Of a DNA stretch of 64,000 nt, positions 21,665-33,611 are shown piece after piece (position 1 is the first letter of the stretch; each line of letters starts with the position of its first letter). The notes beneath the pieces were generated by a model. The model saw only the letters and a list, made by a program, of their open reading frames with translations. It was not told where the DNA came from and did not search any database. Made by a program: the position numbers and the translations under genes. The DNA lies in assembly GCA_023627715.1 (NCBI GenBank), contig JAMAHW010000008.1, positions 620,001 to 684,000 on the forward strand, read 5' to 3'. The DNA is from Periconia sp. R9002. Lineage: Eukaryota; Ascomycota; Dothideomycetes; Pleosporales; Periconiaceae.

Positions 21665-23731
21665 ATGGCAGACGCACAAAGTGTGCCTTTGGATGCTTCT
21701 CCGCGCCCAGGGCAGACAGTCAGCCATGAGGGGAAGCAATATACCACTATCAAAGAGGGGTTGGCGCATATCCTAGTACCCCACGGAATACCGACGTCCA
21801 CAGATCCAAAATTATCCAAAGAAGACACGCAGAGGCAACAGGTTTTTTACAATCCTATTCAGCAGTTTAATAGGGACCTGAGCGTTCTCGCGATCAAGGC
21901 TTTCGGAGAACACACCATAGTGCGGAAGCAAGCGAAACATGAGTTGGCAGTCAAGAAATCAAAGAAAAAGAAAGCCAATCGCGGAGTAACAGACGCACAG
22001 CATGAGATCTCTGCAATAGCGGAAGAGAATGATGCATCTAAAAAGAGAAAGCTGGACAACAGTGGACCCCCGCAGGCCGACACAAACCCAACCCCCCCAA
22101 AGAAGGCCAGGAACTCAAAAGGCATGCCAGAAGATCCGCCAGAAGAGAGACAAGAGCAAGATAACAGCGAAACAACATATTCTACTGCGCCTGACCAAGA
22201 AAATCAAAAGAAAGCGGAATGGAAACCATCGTTCACCATTCTTGATGCTCTGTCCGCAACAGGATTAAGAGCTCTTCGGTATGCGCAAGAAATACCCTTC
22301 GCCACCATGGTCACTGCGAACGACATGTCGGAGAAGGCTACAGCCTCAATAGCACTGAATGTAAAGCACAACAGATGTGAGGACAAGATCACTGCACACA
22401 CAGGAAATGCAATAGCATACATGTACAGTTTTGTGGACAAGAAAGGTTTCGATGTGATAGATCTTGATCCGTACGGGACTGCAGCTCCGTTTATCGATTC
22501 CGCTATACAGGCTATCGAAGACGAAGGACTTCTTTGCGTGACCTGCACCGATTCTGCCATTTTTGCTTCGCACGGATACCTAGAGAAGACGTATTCTCAA
22601 TATGGAGGATTGCCAATGATAGGAGAACCATGTCACGAAGGCGGCCTGCGACTTATCCTACATGCCATTGCTTCTTCAGCAGCAAGATACGGTATGGCTA
22701 TTGAACCACTACTCTCTCTCTCCATCGATTACTATGTACGAGTTTTCGTTCGCGTACGCAAGGCGCCAAATGATGTAAAGTTACTAGCCGGCAAGACCAT
22801 GATAGTATACCATTGCGATAATGGTTGTGGAGCCTGGACCACTCAATTTCTCGCCCGTAACAAATTGCAAAAGAACAAAAACGGTGACATGTTTTCAAAA
22901 CATTCATTTGCATCAGCACCGACTGCTAATGAGAACTGCGAGCATTGCGGCTTCAAGACCCATGTAAGTTCATCTCTTTGCACACTATGTCCAACTTGAG
23001 CTGACATTTTTAAGCTTTCGGGTCCTATGTATGGCGGGCCACTCCATAATGTTGAGTTCATCAAACGGGTCCTCGCGCAGTTAAAAGAGGTTGATCGTGA
23101 GACATATCCTACTATGAACCGCATTGAGGGCATGCTGCATACTGCAATGGAGGAGATCACATTTGGCGCTGAGAGCGGCAAGGACGTTCAAGAACTGGAG
23201 AAATTGGATCCTCTCATCCCCAAGGCTGATCCGACAGAAATTGATCACCACCCCTTCTTCTTCATTCCAGGTTCCATCTCCAAGGTCATTCACTGCTCAT
23301 CACCCGGCATAGCACCATTGCGTGGCGCCCTGCGTCATGCTGGGTTTAGAGCCACAATGAGCCACTGCAAGCCAGGGTCCATAAAAACGGATGCCTCATG
23401 GAGAGCTATATGGCATATTATGCAAGAGTGGGTCCGCCAAAAGGCCCCACTGAAGAACGTGTTGAAGGAGGGCAGTGCCGGACGCGAGATCTGTTCAAAA
23501 ACAGCAGTTGTACAGCAACCCGGAGCTGCAGCTGAAAGTTCAAGAAACGATCAGAACGAAGGAATTGCGGAAGGCGTCGTTGCAAATACAACAGAGCGCA
23601 CGTCATACCTGGGTGTTGACTTCGAGGTCAAATTCGATGAGAAGCTCGGGAGGGACCGGGATAGAGGCAAGTTCGTCCGGTACCAAGTTGCACCACGCGA
23701 GAACTGGGGTCCTATGGCTCGCGCCAAATAG
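21665..23731 (+). CDS. TRM1: tRNA (guanine26-N2)-dimethyltransferase
   Basis: Trm1 uses S-adenosylmethionine to make N2,N2-dimethylguanosine at position 26 of tRNAs in the nucleus and mitochondria. Exons 21665-22963 and 23015-23731 (51-nt intron, GTAAGT...TTTTAAG), 671 aa. Marks in order: a lysine-rich insert KKSKKKKANRG (about 98-108) and KKRKLD, likely nuclear signals; the SAM fold LDALSATGLRALRYA; the catalytic-type motif DLDPYGTAAPFIDSA; LLCVTCTD; RVFVRV; and paired Cys (CDNGCGAW, CEHCGF) that suggest zinc binding. The intron joins GFKTH to LSGPMYGGPLHN, as expected. The C-terminus KFVRYQVAPRENWGPMARAK is basic, usual for tRNA binding. The first in-frame ATG is 21665, but the frame is open 52 codons further upstream. 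Confidence 0.95.
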
Positions 23732-24743
23732 ACAAGGGCAACGTGTACGCGTGTGTACCTTTCCAGGGGTATATATGTGTATGGACGTCTTTTGCATGTG
23801 AGATGCTCCCAAAAAGCCTTGGGGGACCGTGGGATTTCCTTGACATTTAGACTCGATGCCTAATGCATAAGCAGGTAATCAATGTCCAATGGATTTATTT
23901 GTAAAATAGTCGGCATTGGTGGACCATTCTACGTCACAATGGATTATATAAGCTCTGATTTCCCCTCCGGCATATACCGCATCTTATCATGGAATTGCGA
24001 TACAAACCGTGTACGTGCAAATTTGCAGTGGGAAGGGAATATGAATCACATCATTTCTGAAATATAATCTAGGCTATTGTATGTAAACATATCACCATGG
24101 AAACCACACACGTTGTGTGTTGAAGATTCTTGATGCGATTCGATCTCAAAATCGATGACGGATAGCCTCCGTGGACATGCATAAAAGTCGAGACCATATC
24201 GAATTTCTCAGCAGAGTCGCACAGCATGGTAGATCTTGACAAAATCTACCCCTGTTTTTACCGGGCTTTTCCCTGCCTAATCCCGCTTTTTTGAAAGTCG
24301 CTTAGATGACATGCCCAGCTAGCGGTTAATGTTCCCTGATGAAGGATGTCATATCTACATCACGCTCTGAAAAACGTGTGAAACCCACCATAATACTAGC
24401 ATCAATCGATCTATCTTTCGTGGCTATTGATTCCATTGAGCTCTTGATTGGAACGTTGTTTATTTCCGAAGACCCACCTCCACACGGGCTCCATGTCTAA
24501 CTACAAGCCGTTCGTCGTATGCAGGTTCTTACACTAAGTATTGCTCCGACGACTTCCATACCACTTACTACTTTGGAATGTCATGAAGTCATGGTTAACT
24601 ACCGCTTACGGAATTATCGAGGCGGTCATAGACTGGTATGAGAAAAAAGATGGCGGAAATGAGCCCATTTGGTATATAAAGGCTTTGAAGAACTCCGTTT
24701 TCTTAACGCGTATCATCTCAAGGTGTTCGAACAAACCGACAAG
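23732..24743. other. Intergenic, 1.0 kb, promoter of Rds1-like gene
   Basis: AT-rich and without gene-like frames. TATATAAA-type sequence occurs at about 24672, 70 bp before the Rds1-like start, a plausible TATA box. Confidence 0.5.
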
Positions 24744-26333
24744 ATGTTGACAAAGACTATCTACGCTTCGACACTTCTGTCAGCACTTGCTATTGCTGCG
24801 CCTGCTCCACAGGTACCAGGTTACACTGATGGGGACTTCCCCTTGACTGTGGCCCAACCAACTGGCCAGCCAGCATCAACTTTCGGTCCCGACTCCCAGG
24901 TCGCGGTATGGTTTACTTCTGATTATTAACTCAACAACATGAACTGACATGTCTCAGGCTATTGAGACCACTGCTCCGTCTGCTCCTCCACGACGGAGTT
25001 CAGTTGTCACTGGCACCACTAGCCATGGACCTTACGAGGGTACTGCTACCACGACTGGAGCAGTAACAGCAAACACGACATTGGCTAGTACCATTGCGCC
25101 GTTGCCGCCAAATCCGACTGCTACCTACTACAATTCCAATGGCAAGCTTCAACAACCGGCCCCGATTCCTTACACGCCAAATGGCGGGCTCGGCACCAAC
25201 GGCACTGAGCCGCGCTACATGGTTAACAGTGACTTCGATTATGAATCCATCACGCTCGGTCTCTACCAAGAGTGGATTGAGCTCGATCTATTCAACAACG
25301 GTCTTGCCGTCTTCTCCGTAGACGACTTCCTCGAGGCAGGTCTTACTGCTGAGGACCGCGCCTATATTGCCTTCATGGCGAACCAGGAGACTGGCCACGC
25401 CACCCTCCTGAGCAACATGCTAGGCGAGACCGCACCCCCGCAATGCACATACAATTATCCGTTCACCACTGTTCGTGAGTTCATTGACTTCAACCAGAAG
25501 CTCACCCGCTGGGGTGAGTCCGGTGTCTGGGGTTTCATCAACCACCTTGACAGCCGTGAGGTCGGTCAGATGCTCAGCCAGAGCATTGCCACTGAAGCGA
25601 GGCAGCAGCTGAGCTTCCGTCAAATGCTTGGTCTTCACCCGATGCCTGTATGGTTCGAGACCGGCATCCCCCAGTCATGGGCTTGGACTTATCTCGCGCC
25701 TTACATCAGCTCTTGCCCTGAGAATACCACTCGTCTTGGTGAGTACCACGTGACTTCTTCTTTCACATCATACGGCTAACCACATCACATCTAGCATGGC
25801 AAAACTTCCCCAAGTTGCTATTAAGCCAGCCGAACCCTAACCGCTTCTCACCAAACGACACTGTGCCATTCAACGAAACCGTTGGTTTCAGGGTGGCTGA
25901 CCCTAGCAATTCTACCCTTCCTGCCGACGAGTCTTGTGTCAATGTCAACACTACTGGCTACAACTGTGGACCCGCCATTGCCCGCAACCGTTCAGAACCA
26001 CTTACATTCCCTGGAAAATTGGTGAACTTGACATGGGAGAATCCTGGCCTGCCTGTTGGGCCCAACAATTCATACGTTACCGCCACTAATGCCGGAGAAC
26101 CAGCATTTGTCGCTTGGGTTTCTCAGCTTAACCTTACCTATACCCCTCTTACTCTTACCGGCGCGAATATTGGCTACACCTACCAACCCGCTGGAGAGGT
26201 GTATGAGGGTGACCCAGCTGTCAACGACACCATGTTCGTTGCCATCACTGATTCGGATCTCTACCTAACTCCCTTCAACTTGTCCATGATCAACCCTCAT
26301 GTCGTTGCTCTTGGCTTGTACCAGGCTGGTTAA
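24744..26333 (+). CDS. Rds1-like secreted ferritin-fold stress protein
   Basis: Secreted protein of the Rds1 family (named after a fission yeast stress-induced gene), with a ferritin-like helical domain. Exons 24744-24905, 24958-25738 and 25795-26333, 493 aa; both introns (52 and 56 nt) keep phase. Residues 1-19 are a signal peptide ending AIAAPAP. A Thr/Pro-rich linker follows, then the helical domain with Glu/His pairs (NQETGHATLL and ATEARQQLSFRQM), the positions where ferritin-like folds hold metal, although metal use is not known for this family. The C-terminal third is a beta-type domain with many N-x-S/T sites and Cys pairs. The nearby TATA-like box and the family's history suggest induction by starvation or stress. 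The upstream neighbour TRM1 is unrelated. Confidence 0.86.
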
Positions 26334-27151
26334 ATACTTCTCCTTGCTTCTGAAAATGAATGGGAATGTAAGAGGGAGATGGGTTATGAAAGTGGCCACT
26401 CTAATGGGAGGATTTGGATGAAGGCATGAAAAACCGGATTGTATTATGTCTCTATAACCGCGTATGCGAGTGTCATTAATGTCTAAACGTTGATCTTGTA
26501 CAAGTATTTCGGATAATTGAGGATCATTCGATGCAGTTGAGGTTCTTTGAATTATCAAAGGCAGTCGAGATTTTCAATAAAATATTGTATCAATTAGAGA
26601 TTTCTCCTCTTTTATGTCTGTCAACGTACTTGGTCTTGAGTGAATCATTTGTAGACATATGTCATATGTTGAATGGCCATGGTGAAACAGGGTCTCAGCC
26701 GATTGATAAATATGTTGAAACTGATCCACACTTCCGACAGACTCTCATAAGTGAACCAACTAACCACTCCATGGGAAGACTAGAAATCTGGAATCATAGT
26801 ATGATCATGTCAATCAATTAGACACTGTGCATATCATATATCCGTCTAGTATGGGTTCTACAAATCCTTTGAAGGTGGCTAGAAATATTCATGCAGAATT
26901 TGGTGTTCGGGCTCGTTTCACGTGCACTTGATTGTTGTATATAAAGTTAAAACAACGTGGAGTCCGGCTTTCTTGATTTTGTATCCATTTTAGAGCATAT
27001 CAAAACGTCTAATGCTAGACCTGTCTTGAGAGGAAATTTGCGAATCGGGTGTATCTAAACCCGATCTTTCAACATCAAGCTGCGGCAACAAGTGGTGCTC
27101 GGTATTAGACATGACATAAGTGAGTTTATTTTGCTCTACACTTATAAATCT
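26334..27151. other. Convergent intergenic, 0.8 kb
   Basis: Between the Rds1-like stop and the permease stop. A 96-codon frame (26531-26821, plus) has no family feel or splice context; I see no gene. Confidence 0.55.
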
Positions 27152-28976
27152 TCATCTCACAGCATCAGACGCCACCCTAGCAACAACATCATGCGCATAA
27201 GCGTCAACTTCTGTACTCTTAAACTTCCTTGCACTAACCCTCTGTTCAAAAAGCACATCCAGCTCACCATACGTCCGCCCACTCCCCTCGGGCAACCTAA
27301 AAAAAGTCCAAACCACCACACACCCACACGTCCCCGCCCAAAAGAATGCTGTTTTAGCACCCCAGTTCCAGTTCGCCTCTCCCAACTGATAATTCGTCAA
27401 AACATTGACCACAATATTGGAGATGTTATACAGGGCGCGGGCGAGGACGATTGTTTTGGCCTTGAGCCGCGTAGACGACATTTCAGAGACGATGGCGTAC
27501 GTAACGGGACCAATTGTGAAGTCGTAGATAAAGACGAAGAGGATGAGGATGCCGCCAATGGCCCAATTTGCGGCCGTTGTACGGGACAGGGAGCAGAAGC
27601 CGACGATTAGAAGGGTGATGAAGAGCATGCAGCCTCCGGAGAAGTGGATGGTGCGCTAAGAATAGAATCAGTAAGAGGTATTCCGCAATTTTGAGGGGAG
27701 CATACTCGGCCAATCTTGAGCATGAGGAACCATGACCCGATAGTTCCGATAAGACCTAAAGCGAGCGAAACAAGCGATAAATTGAAGGATTGGATGGTGG
27801 GCATTCCTGCTCTTTGCATGAAGAATGCACTATCTCGAGGATACCAAATAGCGTTAGTTATGCTTCTTTCACATGAGGGGGTGAAGGAATGGATTGCTCA
27901 CAAATACCCCATAATATTCGTCCCACAAATTGTCTGTGCAGTCCACGTGAAGCATACGACCTCCGTTCGTCTGAGATCAGCCCCTTTGAAGAGATCACTC
28001 CACTTTGTGCCTTCTTTAACCCTCTTTTCTAGCTCATTCGTATGCTCGATCATGGCAATCGTTTCGTCAACATTGAAGTTGGTATCTCTCTCGGGTGAGG
28101 TCAGACGCAAAAGCGCAGCTCGCGCACCCTCGCGATCGCCTCGGCGGACGTGCCACCATGGACTCTCGGGTGCTAGGAAAACTCCCACCATGATCGGCAC
28201 AGGCCATATCCATTGAAGGGCAAAAGGGATACGGTATGCCCATTCATCATCCCGGACTACGCAACCTCTGTTCACCCCGGCGGCGATGAACTGGCCCATT
28301 ACCCAGCACCTATTTAGAATTAACGTCCCAGATCATGACGGATACATGTTGAGGTGTGTATACTCACATGTTGACGAATGTCGTCAATATGGGTCGTAGT
28401 TGAACTGGACTGACTTCCGAAGCATACTGAGTGGTGAGGGTTTGAAACATACCCCATGGAATTCCACAAAAAACTTCTCCAATAACAAGAGTCTGCACAT
28501 TGGGAGCGAAAAACAGGATGAAGATGAAAGAAATCATGGATATGAGGGCTCCAATGAGGGTCTTGCGGTATCCGTAACGCTCGCTGACAAAACCATTGAT
28601 GAACAAGCCGATGACTTCTCCAGCTCGGGCACCATTGGATCTATCTCGATCAGAAAACTTCCCGAAAACGGACGCAGACTACTCACAATGCGCTTTGCCA
28701 ATTGGCTGGCACGCTCCATTTTCCGGTCCTTGGGTTCTGCACCCCGTATTTCATGTTGAACTGTGGACTTCCATACAACGACCCCAACAGAGCAAGATCA
28801 TACCCTTCCATGATCAAAGCACTAGAAAACAATATTGACCATCCCACAGCTTTCGGATACAATTTGATAGCTTGTATCAGGGACATCTGCTTCTCATCGG
28901 TTGCAGCATGTTCGGCTTCCTCGTTGCGACTGATTGGTTTGGCGTCAAAAGGCGCTTCCATCTGTTTCTCTGCCAT
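27152..28976 (-). CDS. Maltose/alpha-glucoside permease (MFS sugar porter)
   Basis: Plasma-membrane proton symporter of the sugar porter family, closest in feel to Mal/Agt1-type alpha-glucoside carriers. Five exons: 28976-28687, 28640-28368, 28309-27902, 27829-27706, 27655-27152; introns of 46, 58, 72 and 50 nt; 532 aa. Family marks: ALIMEGYDLALLGSLYG in TM1, the loop 2-3 signature ERYGYRKTLIG, PESPWWHVRRGD after TM6, a TM7 region with CGTNIMGYF, and the C-terminal PEGSGRTYGELD. About 12 membrane segments can be traced. It is divergent from a cytosolic alpha-glucosidase with 677 bp between starts, the classic MAL arrangement of import followed by hydrolysis inside the cell. The substrate is inferred from that context; other alpha-glucosides (isomaltose, turanose, sucrose) are possible. 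Confidence 0.9.
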
Positions 28977-29653
28977 ATTTGATGGTGATGTTTTGCAATA
29001 CAGAAAGGGTGAATTGAACTGGCAGAGGCGTGGAATTTCAGAATCAAATTTCGGGCTATTGCTTATGATTCTTATATTTCTTTACATATTTCAGGGAGGA
29101 TTACGTCTGGATATCAGCTGATTTAATATGGTCATTGTACCTAGGTAACGTTGCGGTTTAGCAAACCCGGCCCGTCCACACTTAACCCCAGATCTTTGAT
29201 CTTAGCGACTGCCATATCTTGAATGGGGATGTTGGGCCACAAAAGGCTAAAGCTATTGCATGATGGTGGCCCTTCAAAGCCAATTAAAACATATTGCGAA
29301 AAAACGGGACGTTTCTTTGGGGGAGGACCACGGAGCCAAGTCGGAGCCAAGTCGGAGGCTGGAATGCGGGGAACATTCTTGAGGAATTAGGTATGGATCG
29401 CCGACAGCATAGCGTATACTATGCAGCGAGGATTGGGAATTCAGGGTTAATGGAATTAATAGTCAACTGATTCAACCTTTGGGTGGAGAAGAGATGAGGG
29501 TATCGCTAAAATGTAGGTACAGAGTCGTTTATAATATAGGATCTGGTTGGATTAAAACTCGTTCTTTGATACCGTATCAAACTTGACTTACACTTCAGAC
29601 TCCAGAATTCCATCCGTTCTTTTTCTTTATTCTAAACTTGGAAGTGTGCAACA
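28977..29653. promoter_or_regulatory. Shared permease/alpha-glucosidase promoter
   Basis: Divergent control region. It holds a three-triplet CGG-N8-CGG-N8-CGG array at 29331-29355 and a CreA-like GCGGGG at 29366-29371, which together suggest induction by a Zn2Cys6 sugar activator and repression by glucose. It also holds one TACCTAGGTA at 29138-29147. Confidence 0.6.
29331..29355. promoter_or_regulatory. CGG-N8-CGG-N8-CGG array
   Basis: CGG at 29331, 29342 and 29353, with the same 8-nt spacer (AGCCAAGT) between them. AmyR and InuR of Aspergillus are known to bind CGG-N8-CGG. The array sits 299 bp before the alpha-glucosidase start and 355 bp before the permease start. Confidence 0.65.
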
Positions 29654-31417
29654 ATGTCTCCCGACGCGGAAAACTCGGCACACAAACGCATGTGGTGGAA
29701 AGAAGCAACCTTCTACCAAATTTACCCTGCGTCTTTTAAAGACAGCAATGGAGATGGCTGGGGAGATATCCCAGGTATTCTCGAAGAAATCTCATACATT
29801 GCGTCTCTCGGAGTTGATGCAGTATGGCTATCCCCAATGTTCGATTCCCCTCAGGTTGATATGGGATACGATGTCTCCAACTATGAAAGCGTCTACGAAC
29901 CTTACGGAACCGTGGAAGATGTGGAAAGATTAATTGAAGCCTGCCACAAACTGGATATGAAGCTGATTCTCGATTTGGTTGTCAATCACACGAGCGATCA
30001 GCATGCTTGGTTCAAAGAGAGCAGAAGCTCGAAGGACAATCCAAAACGTGATTGGTATTTCTGGAAACCTGCGAGATACGACAAGGATGGAAATCGCATG
30101 CCACCGACCAATTGGCGGAGCTACTTTGCGGGTGGGACGTGGACATGGGATGAGCACACCCAGGAGTATTATCTGCACCTCTATGACAAGACACAGCCCG
30201 ATCTGAACTGGGAAAACGAAGATTGTCGCAAAGCAATTTATGATTCAGCGATGCGATTCTGGCTCGACAAGGGCATCGACGGTTTCCGTGTGGATACAGT
30301 AAACAAATACTCCAAAGTCGTCCAGTTCCCTGACGCCCCAGTTCTTGATCCCAACAACGACGTACAGCCTGCAGCGCAGTTCTGGTGTAACGGGCCTCGG
30401 ATTCATGAATTCATCAAGGAAATGAATGACCAAGTCCTGTCGATGTACAAAACGTATGATGGGCAACAAGTGGTCACGGTAGGCGAACTCTCACTCACCC
30501 CTGAGCCGGAGGGTGTGCTGAAGTACGTGAGCGCCAAAGCAAAACAACTGGACATGGTTTTCCAGTTTGACATTACACACCTCGGACAAGGACCACCAGG
30601 GTCCGACAACAAGTACGACTTCGCCGAGTGGAAACTACCAGAGATGAAAAGAATTGTAGAGAAATGGCAGACTTTTATCGAGGGCACAGATGGATGGACA
30701 ACTGTGTTTTGTGAAAACCATGACAACGGACGGAGTGTCTCGCGTTTCGGCAGTGATGCCCCTGAGTGGCGAGAGGCTAGTGCAAAGATGCTCGCACTTT
30801 TCTTCGCGGCGCAGACAGGCACATGGTTCTTATATCAGGGCCAGGAGATTGGCATGGTGAATGCGCCGAAAGACTGGAGTATCGAGAAAGAATACAAAGA
30901 CGTCGAGTCGCAGAATTACTGGGCCGAAGCTGTACGCGTGTCGGAGCAAGGGATTGACCCTACACGAAAAGAGCGTATTGCAAGTGGTCTGCAGCTCATG
31001 GCGCGAGATCATGCTAGGTTGCCTTTTCAATGGAATTCGAATAGAAATGGCGGATTCTCTACCGGTACGCCATGGATGAGGGTGCATGACCTAATCAACG
31101 AGATCAACGCGGAAGCACAGCAGAAAGATCCTGATAGTGTGCTGTCGTTCTATAAGGGTGCGCTGCGGTTGCGAAAGGAACATAAGGACGTATTTGTATA
31201 CGGGGCTTTTGAGCTGCTCGACCCTGGTAATGTCGACACTTTCGTGTACAGGAAGACATATCAGGAAAAGAAAGCTCTGGTAGCCGCCAATTTTACATCA
31301 TTGACACAGCCACTACCTCAGACAGACAGTAACATGGAGCTCTTGGTGAGCTCATACTCAAAAATAGTCTCTGATCGGTTGCAACCATTCGAGGCAAGAA
31401 TCTACATCAACTATTAG
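29654..31417 (+). CDS. GH13 alpha-glucosidase (maltase), cytosolic
   Basis: Hydrolyses terminal alpha-1,4 (or alpha-1,6) glucosidic bonds of maltose-like sugars. Single exon, 587 aa, the usual length for yeast-type maltases and isomaltases. No signal peptide, so it acts inside the cell. Conserved regions in order: WWKEATFYQIYPASFKD near the start; DLVVNHTSD (107-115); GFRVDTVN with nucleophile Asp214; VGELS with acid/base Glu278; ENHDN with transition-state Asp357. QPDLNWEN and NAPKDWSIEKEYKDVES also fit the maltase group. The residue after the nucleophile region (VDTVN) is the position that separates maltose- from isomaltose-preferring enzymes, but specificity cannot be settled here. It is divergent from the permease, so both probably share control. 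Its stop is only 25 bp from the stop of the convergent Mcp1-like gene. Confidence 0.94.
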   Translation: MSPDAENSAHKRMWWKEATFYQIYPASFKDSNGDGWGDIPGILEEISYIASLGVDAVWLSPMFDSPQVDMGYDVSNYESVYEPYGTVEDVERLIEACHKLDMKLILDLVVNHTSDQHAWFKESRSSKDNPKRDWYFWKPARYDKDGNRMPPTNWRSYFAGGTWTWDEHTQEYYLHLYDKTQPDLNWENEDCRKAIYDSAMRFWLDKGIDGFRVDTVNKYSKVVQFPDAPVLDPNNDVQPAAQFWCNGPRIHEFIKEMNDQVLSMYKTYDGQQVVTVGELSLTPEPEGVLKYVSAKAKQLDMVFQFDITHLGQGPPGSDNKYDFAEWKLPEMKRIVEKWQTFIEGTDGWTTVFCENHDNGRSVSRFGSDAPEWREASAKMLALFFAAQTGTWFLYQGQEIGMVNAPKDWSIEKEYKDVESQNYWAEAVRVSEQGIDPTRKERIASGLQLMARDHARLPFQWNSNRNGGFSTGTPWMRVHDLINEINAEAQQKDPDSVLSFYKGALRLRKEHKDVFVYGAFELLDPGNVDTFVYRKTYQEKKALVAANFTSLTQPLPQTDSNMELLVSSYSKIVSDRLQPFEARIYINY

Positions 31418-31442
31418 GGGTAATTAGGGGTATATTACATAG

Positions 31443-32431
31443 TTAACGCCACCTGCCAATCAATGGCATGTTATTGTAAAGTTCATCGAATTCCCGTCCT
31501 ATCCAACCTCCGGTCTTTCCGTCTCTTCCTACTATTCCAAGCCCTCCTGCCAACCATAGTGCCGTGAGAAACGCTGAAACAGCATTGATAGCATACCATC
31601 TTCGCTTGCGAATGAGGTGTCTTTTAGACTCGATTTCGCTGACCTGAGGAGGGGAAAGGCCCAACCATTTTGCCCAGCCCCAAACAAAATGCCAAGTGCC
31701 AACACCGACTAAGGCCGTGAATCCAGCAAAAGACACGAAGGGATGCGATGTAAAACCATGGCTAATGTACGACAAGCTTATCATGGAGTTGTCTCCGTGC
31801 ATGTATACGGGGAAAATCCTCGTTGTCCATAGATGAAACCCAGCCATAGGAATGAGTGCGTACCCAAGAGCACTCGTTCCACTCAGTGAGGGCCACGGTA
31901 TAGTTTTTCGATCTCGGTGGGTCTCAGCACCGTACCGTTTCAGTGTTTGCCGCCTGCGGTAAAATCGCAAGGCAATTCCAGAGGAGACATGGGCAAGGAG
32001 AGGAAGAGCGACGACGAAGGGTTCGGTCAAGGCAGATTGGTAGTATGGCCGGGTGAGGAGGAGATAGCGGTTGCTTTCGGGAATCGATCGCGTAACAAGA
32101 GGTATTATGGATGTGTTTGCGACATGGAACGAAGCGAACACGGTGAAGGCGTATGAAGAGTATTTCTGGATGCGGTGGACTACAGATCTTAGTTAGCGCC
32201 GACTTCGTCTTTGAGGGGGCTAAACACGGGGAGACGTTTACGATAATATGCCGGTCCATGGTTCCCAAAGCCTAGTGTGGATGAAGTATTTGTGGATGCC
32301 GGAGATGGGAAATAGCCTTCTTTGAATTCGAGGGGTGTTTCTTCCACTGGCGACGGTTCCACCTCAGTCAGATTAAGGGTTCCGCGGTCGTCGTCTCCCA
32401 CCGGGGGCAGGTCGGCTTTTTCCTCTGTCAT
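31443..32431 (-). CDS. Mcp1-like (DUF1691) mitochondrial membrane protein
   Basis: Two exons, 32431-32242 and 32179-31443 (62-nt intron, GTAAAC...GATCTGTAG), 308 aa. Splicing restores GPAYYLHRIQKYSSYAF, the usual lead into the first membrane segment of the Mcp1 family. About five hydrophobic segments follow, with His residues in two of them (FHVANTS, LLAHVSSG) and in GFHLWTTR, which may bind haem-like groups in relatives. Yeast Mcp1 sits in the mitochondrial outer membrane and works with Vps13 in lipid exchange between mitochondria and vacuole; a like role here is by family only. Residues 1-60 are acidic and disordered-looking. It converges with the alpha-glucosidase gene and diverges from the C2H2 gene. 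Confidence 0.8.
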
Positions 32432-32773
32432 GATGCGTGCGTCTTTGTGCTGGATAGCTGGGGAACTACGTGTCGCGTTTTTGCAAGTGAATGCGGAATT
32501 GCAATGACGTTGATTCGTGGAGCGGCGTGGGTCCGTGCATACCGAGGCTAGTGCCGCCTGCTAGGTACACTATTTTCTTGAGCCTCACGAGGCTCACGAG
32601 TCTCTTGTCCTCTCCACACAACCCGAAAGACGGATCGGATCGGGGTGTTAAAACTCTTCCAACTACCCTCCCGCTCGCCCAACTGCTTGAGACAGAGTCT
32701 CTTTGCCAGGTAGGGAGCAAACTCACGCGACCAACTCGCTACACTGTTGTTGCACTTTCGCGGCTGTGTCAAC
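32432..32773. other. Divergent promoter, Mcp1-like / C2H2 gene
   Basis: 342 bp between two divergent starts; no distinctive site recognised. Confidence 0.55.
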
Positions 32774-33611
32774 ATGGCTCCCGTAAGAGAGACGCACCCT
32801 ACTCCGCCATTGAACGAGCTCGACTAACAAACTGAACCAGCGCCCCCAACGCAATGCGCCTCTCCCCAATGCCATTCATACCTTCAAATGCGATCTCTGC
32901 GACAAGGGTTATTCGCGCCAGGTCGACTATGAAAACCATCTCGGCTCCTACGACCACAACCACCGCCAGCGCGCAGCCGGTGCGAAAGAGATCACCGCAG
33001 GACAGAGTAATGCTAGCCGCCCAAAAGGCAATATCGATATGCGCAAACTGCCTACAACAGATTCCGTGAGGACGGGTCTGGGATCTCGGTTCACAAAAAT
33101 TGGTGGTCCAAGTACTAACACTGCTGTAGCTGGTAGCAGATTCAAGAAAGTCGGTGTCACCGCGGGCGAAGGTGCAGACAGCTCCGACACCACTGCTAAT
33201 CTAACTGTGGATGCCAGCGCCAAGACTACAGAGAGCATCATTCCGGATGAACCCAAGACGGCTGGAGAGGTCAAGGAGGATACAAAGTTCGACATCACTG
33301 AAGAAGAGGCCCCAGTTATTGGCGAACTTTTTGAAGCACACAAAGAACCTGGCCAGGACCTTGACGTGGCCATGGCCGATGCGGACGACCAGCTGCAGGA
33401 AGATGATGAGGATGACGGCAAGGACAACGGCAAGGATGACAACGAGGAGCAGGACGATGACGACGACTCTGAAGACGACGAGGACATCGATTGGGAGAAG
33501 TTCGAGGCTGAAGTCATGAGGCGTGCTACAAGTTGCAACGATCCAAACTGTACCGGTGCTGATCATATCATCGAGTACGAGGTCGGCGAGGACGGATGGT
33601 TGAAAATCTGA
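32774..33611 (+). CDS. Single C2H2 zinc-finger protein with acidic tail
   Basis: Exons 32774-32782 and 32841-33611 (58-nt intron after only three codons, MAP), 259 aa. Residues about 14-41 form one C2H2 finger: CDLCDKGYSRQVDYENH then SYDHNHRQR. The wide His spacing and the trailing SYDHxHRQR resemble the finger of human GPATCH8/ZNF804 proteins, which are linked to RNA processing, so RNA rather than DNA binding is possible. The middle is low in complexity with RFTKIGG and RFKKVG repeats. The last third is very acidic (Asp/Glu runs) and ends with DIDWEKFEAEVMRRA and two late Cys. A start at the later ATG would lose the finger, so the tiny first exon is preferred. The name is by motif only. Confidence 0.78.
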
